64,000 nucleotides of DNA from Lates calcarifer (Eukaryota; Chordata; Actinopteri; Centropomidae). Position numbers and translations under genes: made by a program. Position 1 is the first letter of the stretch; each line of letters starts with the position of its first letter. Below are positions 13,038 to 25,094 of the stretch, piece by piece. Where the stretch lies: contig NC_066852.1 of assembly GCF_001640805.2 (NCBI RefSeq), positions 13,418,194 through 13,482,193 on the forward strand, given 5' to 3'. The notes under the pieces were generated by a model. That model was not told where the DNA came from. It was given only the letters and a program-made list of their open reading frames with translations, and did not search any database.

Positions 13038-13349
13038 GAGACATAGAACAATGTCACCTATAAAGGAAAATGCAGGGAACCTAAATACCATAATTTAATT
13101 CAACCAAATGTGGTCAAATGATTAAAAATTAATTAATTACACACTGCAATAACCATATTCATTTACAGTGTTTACCTGATACTGTCAAACTGAGTTGTGT
13201 ATACACTGACATTTTTTCAATTATATGTATATTCAAAAAACTTTTCTAGACATTAAATTTCAACTTTCTGACCTTGGCCACATTTTAATTGAAATTAAAG
13301 CATTTTGCTTTGTACCCACTGAATGCTTTTATCAGTCAGTCATGTCACA

Positions 13350-16300
13350 TTAGTCAATATAATCTTGTCCAGGTTCAGTGTTTTGCACTATAGTGGTGGA
13401 AATACTGTGAATACTGACTCGGTTGTGTGAATTTTGAAGCCTTTGTTTCTGCACACTGTGGTGAGCCCCGTAACAAAAGTAGATGATTAAACCTGTTGAA
13501 AGAAAAGTTACATTACCAATGGTCATTCTCATATTATTTGATTTTTCTTGCATATTTTTGTTGAATGAAAGTGTGTGTTTGGTGGTGATGTCGTTCACAT
13601 ACCTACAGCCATCCACACTGCATAGCGGATCCATGTGTCTGATCCAAGTTGAACCATTAGATAGACATTGACAAAGGTGCTGAAAATAGGAAGCAATGGC
13701 ACAAAAGGAACCTGTACATATGAGAAAGCAGAAACATTGTGACAGTTTATAATCTCAATAATGACATGCCACTGGATGAAAAACTACATCATTGGATGCA
13801 TTCCCAGAAAACCAGCACTTAAGATAGATGAGGTAGCTTTACCATGAAAGCTGCAGTTGTTGTACTTTGTGGTTGTCTCAAGATGATCAGGATACTGAGG
13901 ATCAGCATCAGTACGATCACAGAGACACAAACTAAACTCCACCACTCAAGAGCCTGCAGGGATTCTACAGCCCCAGATATGAGGAGGCTTAGGATGATAG
14001 CTAAAAAGACTGAGGAGAACAATATAAGTTCCAGTGATAATTGACAATGGAAATCATCTATATGCAGCATAATACTTAAGGATGATGTTAAGGAGATCAC
14101 TTACTGATAAAAACTGTTAAAACAGACACGTTTTTTGATGTCCTCGTGGTGACTTGTGAAGGAGGATATATTACTCCGCTAACTGTGAAGGGTTCTGGTT
14201 TGCTGATGCTTGAATCATCGCTGAGATCTGCTTGATATCTGTAAAAGTGAGGATATATAAATAAATGTACCCAGGCATAGGTTTAATATAACATTTATTT
14301 CTATATATTGATATAGCTGTGACTTAAACAGGAGGTTCAGGGGGTTTTATTCTTGTTTCGTTGTTATTTCCTATGTTATTTCCACATAAATTTAATCTTA
14401 TTTACCACTGAAGGTAATTAAATGGAATTAATGTAGAGACTACACAGTATCAGCAAGCTGTTATAATGGCAGTCAATCAAAGTGTACTATTTGCTCATTT
14501 ACCAAAACATTTTGACAGTAGCACTCTTGTTGTAACTGTTTTACCTAAAGGTGATATTTAGCCAGGTTTTCCACACTACTACTGCAGTATTAATATCATA
14601 CATGTTTCATTATAGTGAATACTGATGATGAGGCATACCTTAATATGAGGATACATACAGCAACAAGTGTGTAGGCAAAGAGGGTTCCAATGGACATCAT
14701 GTCAACCAGCGCCTTCAGGTCAAACAATAACGCCATGATAGCTGAAAAGGCATGAACAATGATAATACAAATTATTTAAATAAACTTAAATAACATCTCT
14801 CTTATTATCATTTTATTAAATCATATTTAAACTATAACTTCACCCAGGGTTTAGTCTAAAATGATTAACCAGTGATTTAATACGCAAAATTCACGCAGTA
14901 TGTAGAGAGATATACAGTTTTAACATTTTCTGTGAATATTTTTTAGGTCATCAACTTATCACTTTTCTAATACATAAAATTTATGTAACTGAAACCGCTG
15001 GAGAACATATATGCTTCTAATGTTTAGGACGTGACTAACACATCTAGACCAGGATATTACAGAGAAAGTGTATTTACAGTTTGAGATGGACTGTGTGCTT
15101 TAACTCAGCAGTTGTCACGTATATTCTGCAGATTTACTCAGCTCTGTATTGTACAGCTTGAAAAGGAAAACATTAACCTTTTGCCAAATATTGTCCCTGA
15201 ACTAAATAAATACATTTAGACATTAACAAATCAGTGTGGTGTGCATGGACCGTTTTGTGCAGTGAGCATGAGGATGAGCACCTTCTGTTAAAACAGGAGG
15301 AGGTTTATATAACAAAACAAAACAGGAACTGACTAAAAATTCCACAAAAATACAAATAAAAGACTTCAAATAATTATGTCTTGTAATTAATTGTTTTACC
15401 TGCTACAATCCCTGAAGCCAGGGTTGCTATGACAGGACTTTGTCTGTCACTCATTTTACTGAGAGGTCTGAAGAGGAGTCCATCCCTGGCCATAGCAAAA
15501 AGAACACGGGGCATCGGGAACATTGATCCCAGTAGGCTGTGGAACAAAAACTCAAATAACTCCATCAATAACTCAAATAACTCCATCAATGACCATTTGG
15601 TTGTTTATGTTAATAGTGATTCCAATCATCTTCATTTACAGTATGCTCTGTACATATTCTACATGTTAGCCAATGATAACGGGATGTGGCTCAGGAGGTA
15701 GAGCGAGTTGCCCCCAAATTAGAAGGTCAGTGGTTCGATCCCCTGCTCTTCCAATCCATGTGGCAAAGTATCCTTGGGCAAGATTTCCACCAATTTCCCC
15801 TGATCTACCGTTGGTGTGTGTATGTGTGTGTGTGTGTTAGAGTGCTTCATATGTATATAGAACAAGCGCTGTGTGAATGTGTGTAGGGGTGTAAAGTGCT
15901 TTGAGTGATAAGTATGACCAGATTAGTGCTATGTATGTATGAGTATATCTGAGTTTTTGCTGATGAGCCTCTAACACACAATTTAAGTAAAATAATCTAT
16001 TTTCTTAAATTCAACTTTTGGAATAGAATGAGGTTTGCAAATGACATACTGCATTTCATACCTTGTTGACAGTGCACAGAGAGATCCCACAGCCACTGCG
16101 TACTTTGCAGGGCCCCAGCCGATGTACGTAAAGGCCACAGGCAGCGGGCTGTGAACACTGAGCAAATAGTATGGCATCATGAGAGTCAGGGCAGCAGACA
16201 CGCCAAAGTAAGCCAAGAAGCAGATGAGGAGGGACGCAACAATGCCGAGTGGGATTGACTTCTGAGGGTTTTGAACTTCTTCTCCTAAAGAAAAACACAT

Positions 16301-17958
16301 TTTAATTTATACTCATTTGTTGTGTTGTATATTATGCTATGCCCCCATATGCACTTACAGTGTATCTATGTAAATTCACTGTACATTCCAACGACATATA
16401 TACTGTTTACTATATACTCACATGTAAAAGGTCTTTGAGTGTACATTATGTACACTGTTTAGTGTTTATTTGCGCTGAGACAACTGGAAATATATGTGTT
16501 TAACATGTTTATGTCTCAATTATGTCCCACCCAACTGCAGCTGAAAGTCATTCTGATCCTTTTTTTCCACTTGAAATTGTCTTGCTGGACCTCCTTTACC
16601 TTACCTGTTGTAGCGATGCAGTCAAATCCAACAAATGCATAAAAGCAAGTGGCTGCTCCTGCTAAAGTTCCCTCAAGGCCAAAAGGGAAAAATCCCCCAC
16701 TGCCATATCTGGAGGTTTCATTCAGTGATGTGTGGTTTCTGCAGAGAACAGACATGATGATGTTTGGTCACTCAGTAATAATCCACAAACTGACTGATAA
16801 TAACTCACAATCACTTTAATATTTTCAATTAACAGTATCAACCTGGACACAGTGGTGTGGTATGCTGGAAATGTTGTATGATACATACTCATATCCATTT
16901 AGGAGAGAGTCTTCACTGATGTACCAGTTGTTGATGTTCCCCTTTATGAAGCCAGAGAGGATAACAAACAGCAACACCAGGATGTTAACTGCTGTAAAAA
17001 CCTTATTTACAATGGCTGACTCTTTCACACCAAATGCAAGAATCCCTAGAAAGAAAACACACAAAAAATATAAAGTTTATCATGACTGTGAAAACAGTCA
17101 AGCCTTGTTCAGCAAAAATTGAAAGATACTTAATATATATCAACAATATAATGTTATTATCTTACACTTTTGTCCTTCATTTTTACACATACATTTCAAT
17201 GATAAATTGGATCATGAAACTTGCCTGCCAAGAGCATTATGAGACCAGCTGCAAAGAAGTCTGGGTAGGGAGCTAATCCAGGTAAATCCATCACAGCCTG
17301 TTTGCCCAGAGAGTTGGCAATGACATTTCCAATGAGGTCATCGAAGGTCCCACTCCATGCTCTGGCTACACTCGATGTTCCTTAAAAACAGCAAACAAGC
17401 AGGAGGAAAAAAGGCTAATTTCTCAAAGAGATTAGTAAATGTTTTTCCTTATGTTAGAATTGAGACTCATAATAAAACCAAGTTTTTGAGGAAATCGAGG
17501 CTTAATTTATTTAGATGGAGATTTTCCAAGACAACAGTTAAACATCCATCACTTATTACAAATGTATTCAGAGAGACATTATCTTTACCTATAACGTAAG
17601 ACAACAACAGGTTCCAGCCTGTGATAAAAGCCCATATTTCTCCCACAGTCACATAGCTGTAGAGATAGGCAGAGCCAGTCTTGGGAACACGAGCACCAAA
17701 TTCAGCATAACATAGTCCTGCAAAGATGGAGGCCACTGCTGCTATCAGGAAAGAGATTATGATGCTCGGCCCAGCCACAGCTCTGGCCACTTCTCCCGAC
17801 AGCACATACACACCGGCCCCCAGTGTGCTGCCAACCCCCAGAGCTACCAGGTCGAGGGTGGTCAGGCAACGCCGAAAATTGGACACTTCACCCTCAGGCT
17901 CTAGCGGTTTCCTACGTGACAAGCTCTGGAGGAACAGCAGAATGGTGGCACCAGACAT
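13350..17958 (-). CDS. slc7a2-like: Cationic amino acid transporter, SLC7A2 (CAT-2) type
   Basis: Plasma-membrane uptake carrier for arginine, lysine and ornithine (APC superfamily, 14 membrane helices in this family). Coding exons, 5' to 3': 17958-17589, 17380-17225, 17045-16889, 16738-16605, 16284-16062, 15536-15400, 14741-14639, 14238-14105, 14009-13843, 13711-13603 and 13492-13350. Phases agree, giving 610 aa. The TM1 region has [19 protein letters not shown], then [38 protein letters not shown] and [16 protein letters not shown] segments. [20 protein letters not shown] and ARDGLLF-P-S--SDRQSPV resemble human SLC7A2 more than SLC7A1 or SLC7A3. NHTSLNETS is a double N-glycosylation motif in an outer loop. 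The intron 17224-17046 uses a GC donor. The start G-ATG follows an acceptor directly; a non-coding first exon ends at 18859. Which SLC7A1/2/3 paralogue it is needs a tree. Confidence 0.9.
15681..15940 (+). mobile_element. tRNA-derived SINE
   Basis: Starts with an RNA polymerase III A-box-like segment (GTGGCTCAGGAGGTAGAGCG) and a B box (GGTTCGATCCC) about 30 nt later. The body contains CCTTGGGCAAGAT, then a TG-rich patch, then a tail resembling AAGTGCTTTGAGTG. This is the organisation of the abundant tRNA-related SINEs of percomorph fish. It lies inside the transporter intron between exons ending at 15536 and starting at 16062. Confidence 0.8.
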
Positions 17959-18464
17959 CCTATTAATCAAGACATTTTGTAATCATTGTCAGCACACAAA
18001 AATAGTATGATTGACACAAGCACAGTCACTAGACAAAAAAATATAAAGCTTGTGAGTTTAAATAGAAATTCAGTAAACACTATGTAATTCCAAAAATAGC
18101 AAGAGACACAACAACCAGCTCAAATTCATTCAAAACATTAGACACAAGAAAATGTATTTAAAAGTTAAACATTATCCAGATCTGCAGCATTTGTTTTGTC
18201 ATAGATCATTTCATCAGAATTGCATTGCAGGAATCTTGAATTTACTCAAACTCAAGATCAGCAAATGTTGCAACAGTCTGAAACTATTAAATTGTCTGAG
18301 TGTGAGATACACACAGGAAAAGATCATTTTCACACCATGCCCATATGATTTTACTGTGTGTGCTGTAAGACTGATGCAGTGAAGGTCATTTTTGAGCCTT
18401 CCAATCACTCAGACATGAACAATATGACTTTTCATTTTACATTCAGTAAGCTGTAGGCACACAC

Positions 18465-18478
18465 ACACACACACACAC
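18465..18478 (+). repeat. Short (CA)n run
   Basis: Seven or so CA units in the 5' intron of the transporter gene. Confidence 0.7.
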
Positions 18479-18858
18479 TAACACACCTTTCATAAATTAC
18501 TCTTATCACAAAGTGCACAGGTGTTCATGGCACTCATTCCCACAAAATATTGTTAGCGAGTAAGCAAAATTACCTATTCTTAGTCATCCCATATTTATAA
18601 TCACCTCTAATCATTTCATATGTCAGTATTTGGACAATTTACTATTTACTTTTAAAAGCCTTTAAACAGGAAGAAATTAAAGCAGTAGGTAGCTTAATTA
18701 CTGTGCATTTATTATCTTACTGTTTATATGATGTATCATGAGTCAAGTTATAACTTTTCTAAAAAAAAAAAAAGATAAATAAAAACTTTAAGAAGAACAA
18801 AACGCACATTTCTATACTAACTTAGATTATTTACTGAATTGAAGAAAGACATTCTTAC

Positions 18859-18910
18859 CTTTTCAGCTGAGTGCAGCAGTGTGTGTGACTGTGTTTTGAT
18901 CTGTCCCGGG
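18859..18910 (-). promoter_or_regulatory. Probable non-coding first exon of the transporter gene
   Basis: A canonical donor on the - strand (GTAAGAAT read from 18858 downward) is preceded by CAGCTGAAAAG. It would splice to the acceptor at 17960-17961, one base before the ATG. The transcription start itself is not defined. Confidence 0.45.
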
Positions 18911-20880
18911 CCACACTACATGTGAGGATAAATCCATTCACTGTGAACTCTTCACACAACTCACATTTTTTGACACATTATGTTACATTTCAGACATACG
19001 TGCCATTTCTGAAAAAGACAGGACATGAATGATTTGTTTGAGGACACCACTGACATGTCAAACAATGTCATAAATTTTACAAAGCGTTGGATAAAAATTC
19101 AATTTGGCTGTTTCCAAACCAAATTTTGTTTTCATTCAGCTTTTAAATCTAATCTAATCTATGATAGATGATTCCTTTATGAAAATTAGTAAACACATTA
19201 TGAGTTGTAATTCATGGATTTGCAGGAAAGTGCAGGAAATTGATCATATGGTCATTTTCTGACATTTGAAAGAAACAAATAAAATATTTAGTGCTACATT
19301 TTCTTTTATGTCTTATTAGTGACATTTAAAGACAACAAAATAAAAAGTGCACAAAGTGAACATTCACTGCCATTTATTTAAACTAAACACTCGTCTGCTG
19401 AGACCTGTTTAAAGCACTGCTGTCACCTCATGCCACCTTTAGTGTTATAAATTGTGACATATTTGTTGTATGATTTGTACTCTATCATTTAAAAACACAC
19501 ATACCAAGTTATTATAATCAAATTTCAGCACAAAGTTGAAATGTTTTTGACTCAAATTTAATTGATTTTTTTCTATTTTTGGCTGAAAAGAGAAGTGCTG
19601 CATAAAAACAGTTCAACCATCACAAAGTCTAACAAAGTTGGATTTGAAGCGTGAGTATTCTTTCTGGCCTTTTTACTCTAGATTCTGAGATCAGGTAACT
19701 GAGAAGGCATATGAATCACATTATTTTCATACTTATCAAACCATTCAGTCTTCCTGTTTCTCCACTCATTTTTCAGGTTTTTCCTTTCTCTGTAAATCTT
19801 GGTGATTTGTATTTGATCACTGGCTTTATCCTCCACATGAGGGCAGTGTTTCCAGCTCTGGGAATACAGGTTCTGGAGACCACTGAGCAGGCCTGCCAGG
19901 AGTTTTGCTTGTCCCCAGGACAAAATGATCTCCAAAGCGCCCTCCTTTAACCCAGGGCCTGGGACAACTGACCCAGTGTTCCCCAGGCAGTCCTGCCTTC
20001 AGGTATTTCTCCTCTTACTGATCAAACAGCTCTTGAGGTCTGCATCTTATTTTCCAAATTGGCTTTTGTTTACTTAATAGACACAGCTAACACCTGGTAG
20101 AAAAGAAATTGGGGTACTGCTGCATCTATAGTACATAATATGGCCACGGTCATTAAAAGACCTAAGAAACACCTTTAAATTCAGCGTGATGTATCATGCA
20201 TCCCAGCAGGACAGGTCACAGGCAAACTTTGCATTTCCTCTCATTTGTCTTTCAGATGAGATTGGGAACAAATGATGTTTTCATTCTCCATCTTGGCTTG
20301 AATCTACAGCACTGTTGAAAGAGCTTACATGGAAGAACTAACTCTCTCCACCAACTTGTGTGGTTTAATGTTAGTTAATATCTTCTTTTTCCCAAATAGA
20401 ATGCTTTTCTCTCAACATGGACAGACATGGACAAGGGAAATTTATCAAGTTTTGCACTTAGGCTTTAAGAAAAGAGGTGAGTTTTTCAGGCATTTCTCAC
20501 TTTTGAGATTTACTTCATTCTCTTTCAGACTAGTAGAAAGAAAATGTCCAAAATACACATTCAAGTGTTTATTTTACTTAGCGCTTATACTACTACTTTT
20601 TACTTAGCATCTATATGTGTCTGTAGATTGCAATTACAATACATATCTTTCAAGGCTATTTTCTCAAAATTGTTTATGGCTGTTGACTGTATCTTCTGGT
20701 TTACGTAGTGATATCCAAAATCACCTCTGTGAAAACCTTTGACTGTAATATGTCAACAAAATTAAACAAGAATTTTGAACCTGGCTTTATCTAATGTTCA
20801 GATTTTATTTTTCTACCTGTATAAAAAGTATGGGTTCAGGTGCGCCAGACTGCACCTGCCCCTCTGCTACACGTAATCAC
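18911..20880. other. Intergenic, no recognised gene
   Basis: AT-rich sequence upstream of the transporter. The stretch 19680-19780 has a faint resemblance to DNA-transposon-derived repeats, but I could not name it. No ORF with recognisable protein sequence or supporting splice sites. Confidence 0.5.
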
Positions 20881-20884
20881 AACC

Positions 20885-20892
20885 CCGGAAGT
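20885..20892 (+). promoter_or_regulatory. ETS-type promoter site (CCGGAAGT)
   Basis: Canonical GABP/ETS core, 59 bp before the first ATG of the small candidate gene. It is common in promoters of broadly expressed vertebrate genes and supports a transcription start here. Confidence 0.45.
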
Positions 20893-20950
20893 AGTCAGTC
20901 GTTCACCTAAAGAAATTGCTGTCCGAACGTGTAAAAAAAGCAGACAAATC

Positions 20951-22392
20951 ATGTCAGAAAGCCATGTAAGTTAAAAAATTTTAACATTTCGGCTAAAATG
21001 AACATCCCTGCAAAAGCAAAAACAGAATGATGTGGAAGTGCTGTAGTGCTTTGTATTTGGATGTCCTCCGATTCAAGTTTCAGTGCCATGTATGAGGACG
21101 TGTATGCTGGCATACACTTTCATAGTTAGTACGGTAATTTAAGCTCCCTGCAGTCTTGTAACATTTCTTAAAACACTTTTTGATGATATTACAGATTTCT
21201 AAAGACAATGCTGAAGTATTCCCTGGGGTAGCTGACTGTGATAATGAAACATTTTCCATTTCATCCCAACAGGTAAGGTCACTACTAGCTACTTTAAAAA
21301 TGCATAAATACAATAATAATAATGATAATAAAATCTGGTTTTATTCATTGGATACATTTTAACATAGTTTTTTGTGTATTTTTGTTCACTGATTGGCCAG
21401 GATGCTACACAGGGGATGGTCTACAATCATGGAGAAGACCCTCACAGGTTAGTGTCTTGTATAGTGAGGTTCCAGTTGGCCCATCACAAAAGTTGTTTGC
21501 TGAAAATTTCCCTGTTATTACAACTCAAGTGCTGACATGAACATTATGTACAAGTCAGAAACTGGTAGTTGCCTTAAGTCCAGTATGACACTAACACAGT
21601 ATTAGTAAGAAATTTGTCAAACAAATGAATCCTTATATGGAGGTTTCTGTGTACCAACCATGTAATCTGGTAGCTCACAGTTATTAGTGTGCATGTTAAC
21701 AAATGGAAAGAATGAACTTTTCTTTTCTTCATTTTCTAATAATTTGATTATTTGTTTGCACTTTCTTAAAATCGCAAGGAATTTAGGAAGGAATTCAGTA
21801 GTTTATGAATGAATTATATATTAAAGGCAGATATGTTTTTCCTGCAGTGATGTGGGACCTCCTGACTGCCATGCTGATCAAAAAACCCTCAGGCAGGGGT
21901 AGACTAGTATGATATTTGCTGTAGACTACCACAGATTCTTAAACTTAATGTCCCATAATGACAAAGCAAAAACAGAATTTTAGAAATGTTTGCAAATTTA
22001 TCATAAAAGTAAAAACTGAAATATTTCTAAATTTTTCTTTTCAATTAATTAGCAAAAATTTAAGTTTTTTGCTTTGTCATAATGGGGCACTGAGAGTTGA
22101 TTGATAAGGGAAAATTTCTTGTAAATTGTTTCAGCATAAGGCTGGGACATAATAAACTGACAAAAGTGAATTATTACCTTGTCTTGGAAACTGAACAAGA
22201 ACTTTTTATTCCATGAATGGTGGTATTAAGTCATTCTATGCTTATGTTTTATTTCTCACACTTTTGAGGAGGAAGAAGTACATGAAGAAGAAGGGGAAGA
22301 ATGGAAAGAAGAAGGGGAAAAAGATGGGGAAGAAAGGAAAGAAGAAGGGGAAGAAGGGGAAGAAGAAGAAGATGGGGAAAAGTAATAACTGA
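20951..22392 (+). CDS. Small unrecognised five-exon candidate gene
   Basis: I do not recognise this protein. Five exons connect with consistent phase: 20951-20965 (ATG, five codons, donor GTAAGT), 21195-21272 (donor GTAAGG), 21401-21447 (donor GTTAGT), 21848-21898 (donor GTAGAC, weak) and 22269-22392 (stop TGA 22390-22392). The product would be 104 aa. The N-terminal 60 residues are polar and mildly acidic (FPGVADCDNETFSISSQQ is part of exon 2). The last 40 residues are almost only Lys, Gly and Met (KKKGKNGKKKGKKMGKK type). There is no signal peptide or membrane segment. An ETS site sits just upstream. The other reading of the last exon is Glu-rich (see finding). It could be a fast-evolving small protein or a spliced non-coding RNA. 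The exon chain is visible; the function is unknown. Confidence 0.4.
21950..22090. mobile_element. Palindromic MITE (Tc1-like terminal repeats)
   Basis: A 141-bp foldback. GTCCCATAATGACAAAGC at the left is mirrored at the right by GCTTTGTCATAATGGGGCAC, with internal AAATTT/AAATTT matches. The terminal sequence resembles non-autonomous Tc1/mariner elements common in fish. It lies in the last intron of the small candidate gene. Confidence 0.7.
22262..22384 (+). repeat. Purine tract, GAA/GGAA-rich
   Basis: More than 100 nt of almost pure A/G on the + strand, forming most of the last exon of the small candidate gene. It is able to encode Lys-rich, Glu-rich or (reverse) Ser/Pro-rich peptides. Confidence 0.85.
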
Positions 22393-24959
22393 TGTCAGTT
22401 GGGTATTTTGAATGATGACTGGCAGAAATAAAAAGGAATACATTCCTGTTGATTATCAGATCAAAACTGTCATAAATCAAATGAATAAAATCGATCAAAT
22501 CAGTTGGCAATTTTTCATTCTTTTTCAGTTCACATATATTTAATCACTTCCATTAATAATTTGTAAGCATTTTAATCACCTCCATTTTTACAATTTAATT
22601 TTTATTACTTTCTCTCTTGAGACCACTTTCCTGAAATTATAAATGGCAATTTTGCATTCTGAATGATGAGTATCACAACTGTTTTAATCAAATCACTTGA
22701 TAATTTATCAACCCATTTTTAAATTCACATGCATTTTTATCACCTCCATTTCTATCAAGTAATTTTTGTTACTTCGACTCCTCATAAGTTGTTACATATT
22801 TGCCTGTGAAGTGTTCTTTGTGTCTCTGGTACTTTTAAATGGGAAATGTATTTAAGTTTTACACTCATGGCGAGGGTGATGATTTTCTTCCAACTGTAAA
22901 ACAGTTGATTGAAACAAACAACAAAACTGAAAAAGAGATTTAGAGCATAGAGCTTTTATCCTTAACATTTTGTCTTATAAACAGTGTTGGGTTGGGACAC
23001 AGATGAGTCAACATGTTGTAAACCGAAATAGTTTTATCTGGAGACAAGTGCTCAGCAACAAATTGAAGACTGGCTCATCAGAGCATAAGGAGACAGCTAA
23101 TTGTTTGAAGAACATACTGGCGCAATCCATTGCTTCTAGGGGTTCCTGGTATCATGCTGCAGCTCTGCTGGTAAAATGCAAGAACTTATCACTGGATGTC
23201 AAGCACATTCAGACACAGGCACCAAGAACAACTGGAGGAAACTTTCTGTATGCCCCCAGAGTACTTACAGACATTTTATTTTTTCATTGATAAAACGAAC
23301 ATGGTGATGTTGCACTTAATGTGAGCTGTGTTTGAGATGAGATGAGCTTGAATATCAGTCAGAGGTTTTGATAAAATCACTGACTGAAAGTCTTGAAGTA
23401 TAACATCATAAAATTTGTGCTTGGAGAAGAAATTATTGTTATGTTTGTAATACGAAAGACCCAACATCCGTAAACACAACTTGGAATAAGTACCTGTCTC
23501 TTTATCTCATATTCTGAATGTTGCTGGTGACAGTAGGTGCATGATTGTATTCCTGTAGTGCTGAACTAATAGTAGATTATTTCAAATTAAAGAAACCTTC
23601 CCAACTCATTCTCTGATACTTTAGGTTGTGATGACTTTGGTTCAGGAGGAGTGAACTGTGAGTAGACTTCATTAGCTAAAGGAAATTGACTACCCCTCTC
23701 TCTGTTAATGATTCATCTGCAGAAAGGAGGTCCAGAAGCTAAAAGCATTGTCCAGTGAATTCATTCAGCACCCTGGATATTTAGGGAAAAGGTTTTGAAA
23801 GTCAGTGTAAAGCTGCAGATTAAATGCTTTAAGTGCATTTAAAACACACTCAGGCGTTCAGGTGGTAAGTTTGAACTGGTGTTATTGTCCATGTTTGATG
23901 TTTTAATAGTTTAACTTTGGTAGTTAAAAAGCAATGAAGATTTTCTTTAGAGAATTTAGAAATAGACAGCATACGCGTTAATTTACCAATAAACAACAAC
24001 AGATAATATTACTTTAAATTACTTTGCTGATTGTGCTTAGCCAGAAAACTGTGTTTTTAATTTGTATCAGTTTGGAACAAATGGAAATTATGTGATTTAT
24101 ATTTTTATTGTTATTTACAAAAAGGAGACTTGGGGGACATTGGATACTAACACTGGAGACTGGATAATTACTTATATTCTATTATACTTTTGTCGGAAAT
24201 TATTTTTTTCAATACAAAACATGCTTGCCATCTAAAATAATATCAATTATAAATTAAAATAGATTTTATGTGACTGTGTGTAGAACTTAAACTGTCTCAA
24301 TAATAGTTAATGTGGCAAACAGTTGCTCTCAAAGCTATTAGTTACTTCATTATCACAGCTCTGCCCCAGCATTTTTCCAGCAGTATTAGCCAAATGCAGT
24401 GAGGCTGGTGATTGGGTTGACTGGCCACAGCGTGAGACTGAGCATTTGCAGGAAGGAGGGTCATTAGAGTGTGATTTCACCCTCTGCTCATGTAAATCCT
24501 GCTTCTATTTTTGTTTGAGTGGATATTTCAAGCAACATGACCATTACTAAGGTGTTAAATGTTGAAACTGATTTCTGTTTAGAGATATTACAAGGGAAGT
24601 CAACTCATTAACACAATCCAGACTCTTAAAAGACAAAAGTATAATAGTCCTGCCAGGTCATAACAGCCTTAGGTCATGTTGGTTTCTAACACTATTCTTC
24701 TCACCATCCTGCCCCTGTTTATATGGGAGAGTGAGCTCAGTGATTGTTTATTGCACACTGCAATACACATGCACACACTACAGCACAAGTTTATTTTTTA
24801 ATTATTAAGAAAATGAAAAGTATTTTTCCAGGCTTGAAATAAAATGTCCTTTTGTACATGTTTATTTTTATAGGGGAAATGCATATCAGATGTAATCATA
24901 GCCCTTTTGATTACTCTGAAACAAAGGCATAACAGTTTTTCCCCCTTATTTTCCTACAG
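22393..24959. other. Intergenic / 5' flank of casr, nothing recognised
   Basis: AT-rich. A 106-codon open frame around 22970-23290 lacks a convincing ATG or protein similarity. No exon chain was found. The casr promoter and any upstream untranslated exon should lie here but were not located. Confidence 0.45.
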
Positions 24960-25094
24960 GTAGGTATTCTCATCAGTGCAAACATGAAAGACACGAAACA
25001 GTGCAGCAGGCAGACTGGTAGGAGAAGATTATACTGAGAATATCTTCATTCTGAGGAGTTGTGGATCCTTCCTGTTAGGGGGGAAAAAAGTAAG
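24960..25094 (+). promoter_or_regulatory. casr: casr 5' UTR exon part
   Basis: A strong acceptor (pyrimidine tract then CCTACAG ending at 24959) precedes the exon containing the casr ATG, implying at least one upstream non-coding exon. The leader includes an upstream ATG at 24984, but the main start at 25095 is followed by a clear signal peptide. Confidence 0.55.

Noticed and set aside
15681..15760. Possible tRNA gene
   Set aside because: A and B boxes are present but the cloverleaf is not intact and a SINE body and tail follow.
22970..23290. 106-codon open frame upstream of casr
   Set aside because: No ATG at its start, no known protein similarity and no partner exons. An acceptor-like CAG near 22983 leads to no coherent exon.
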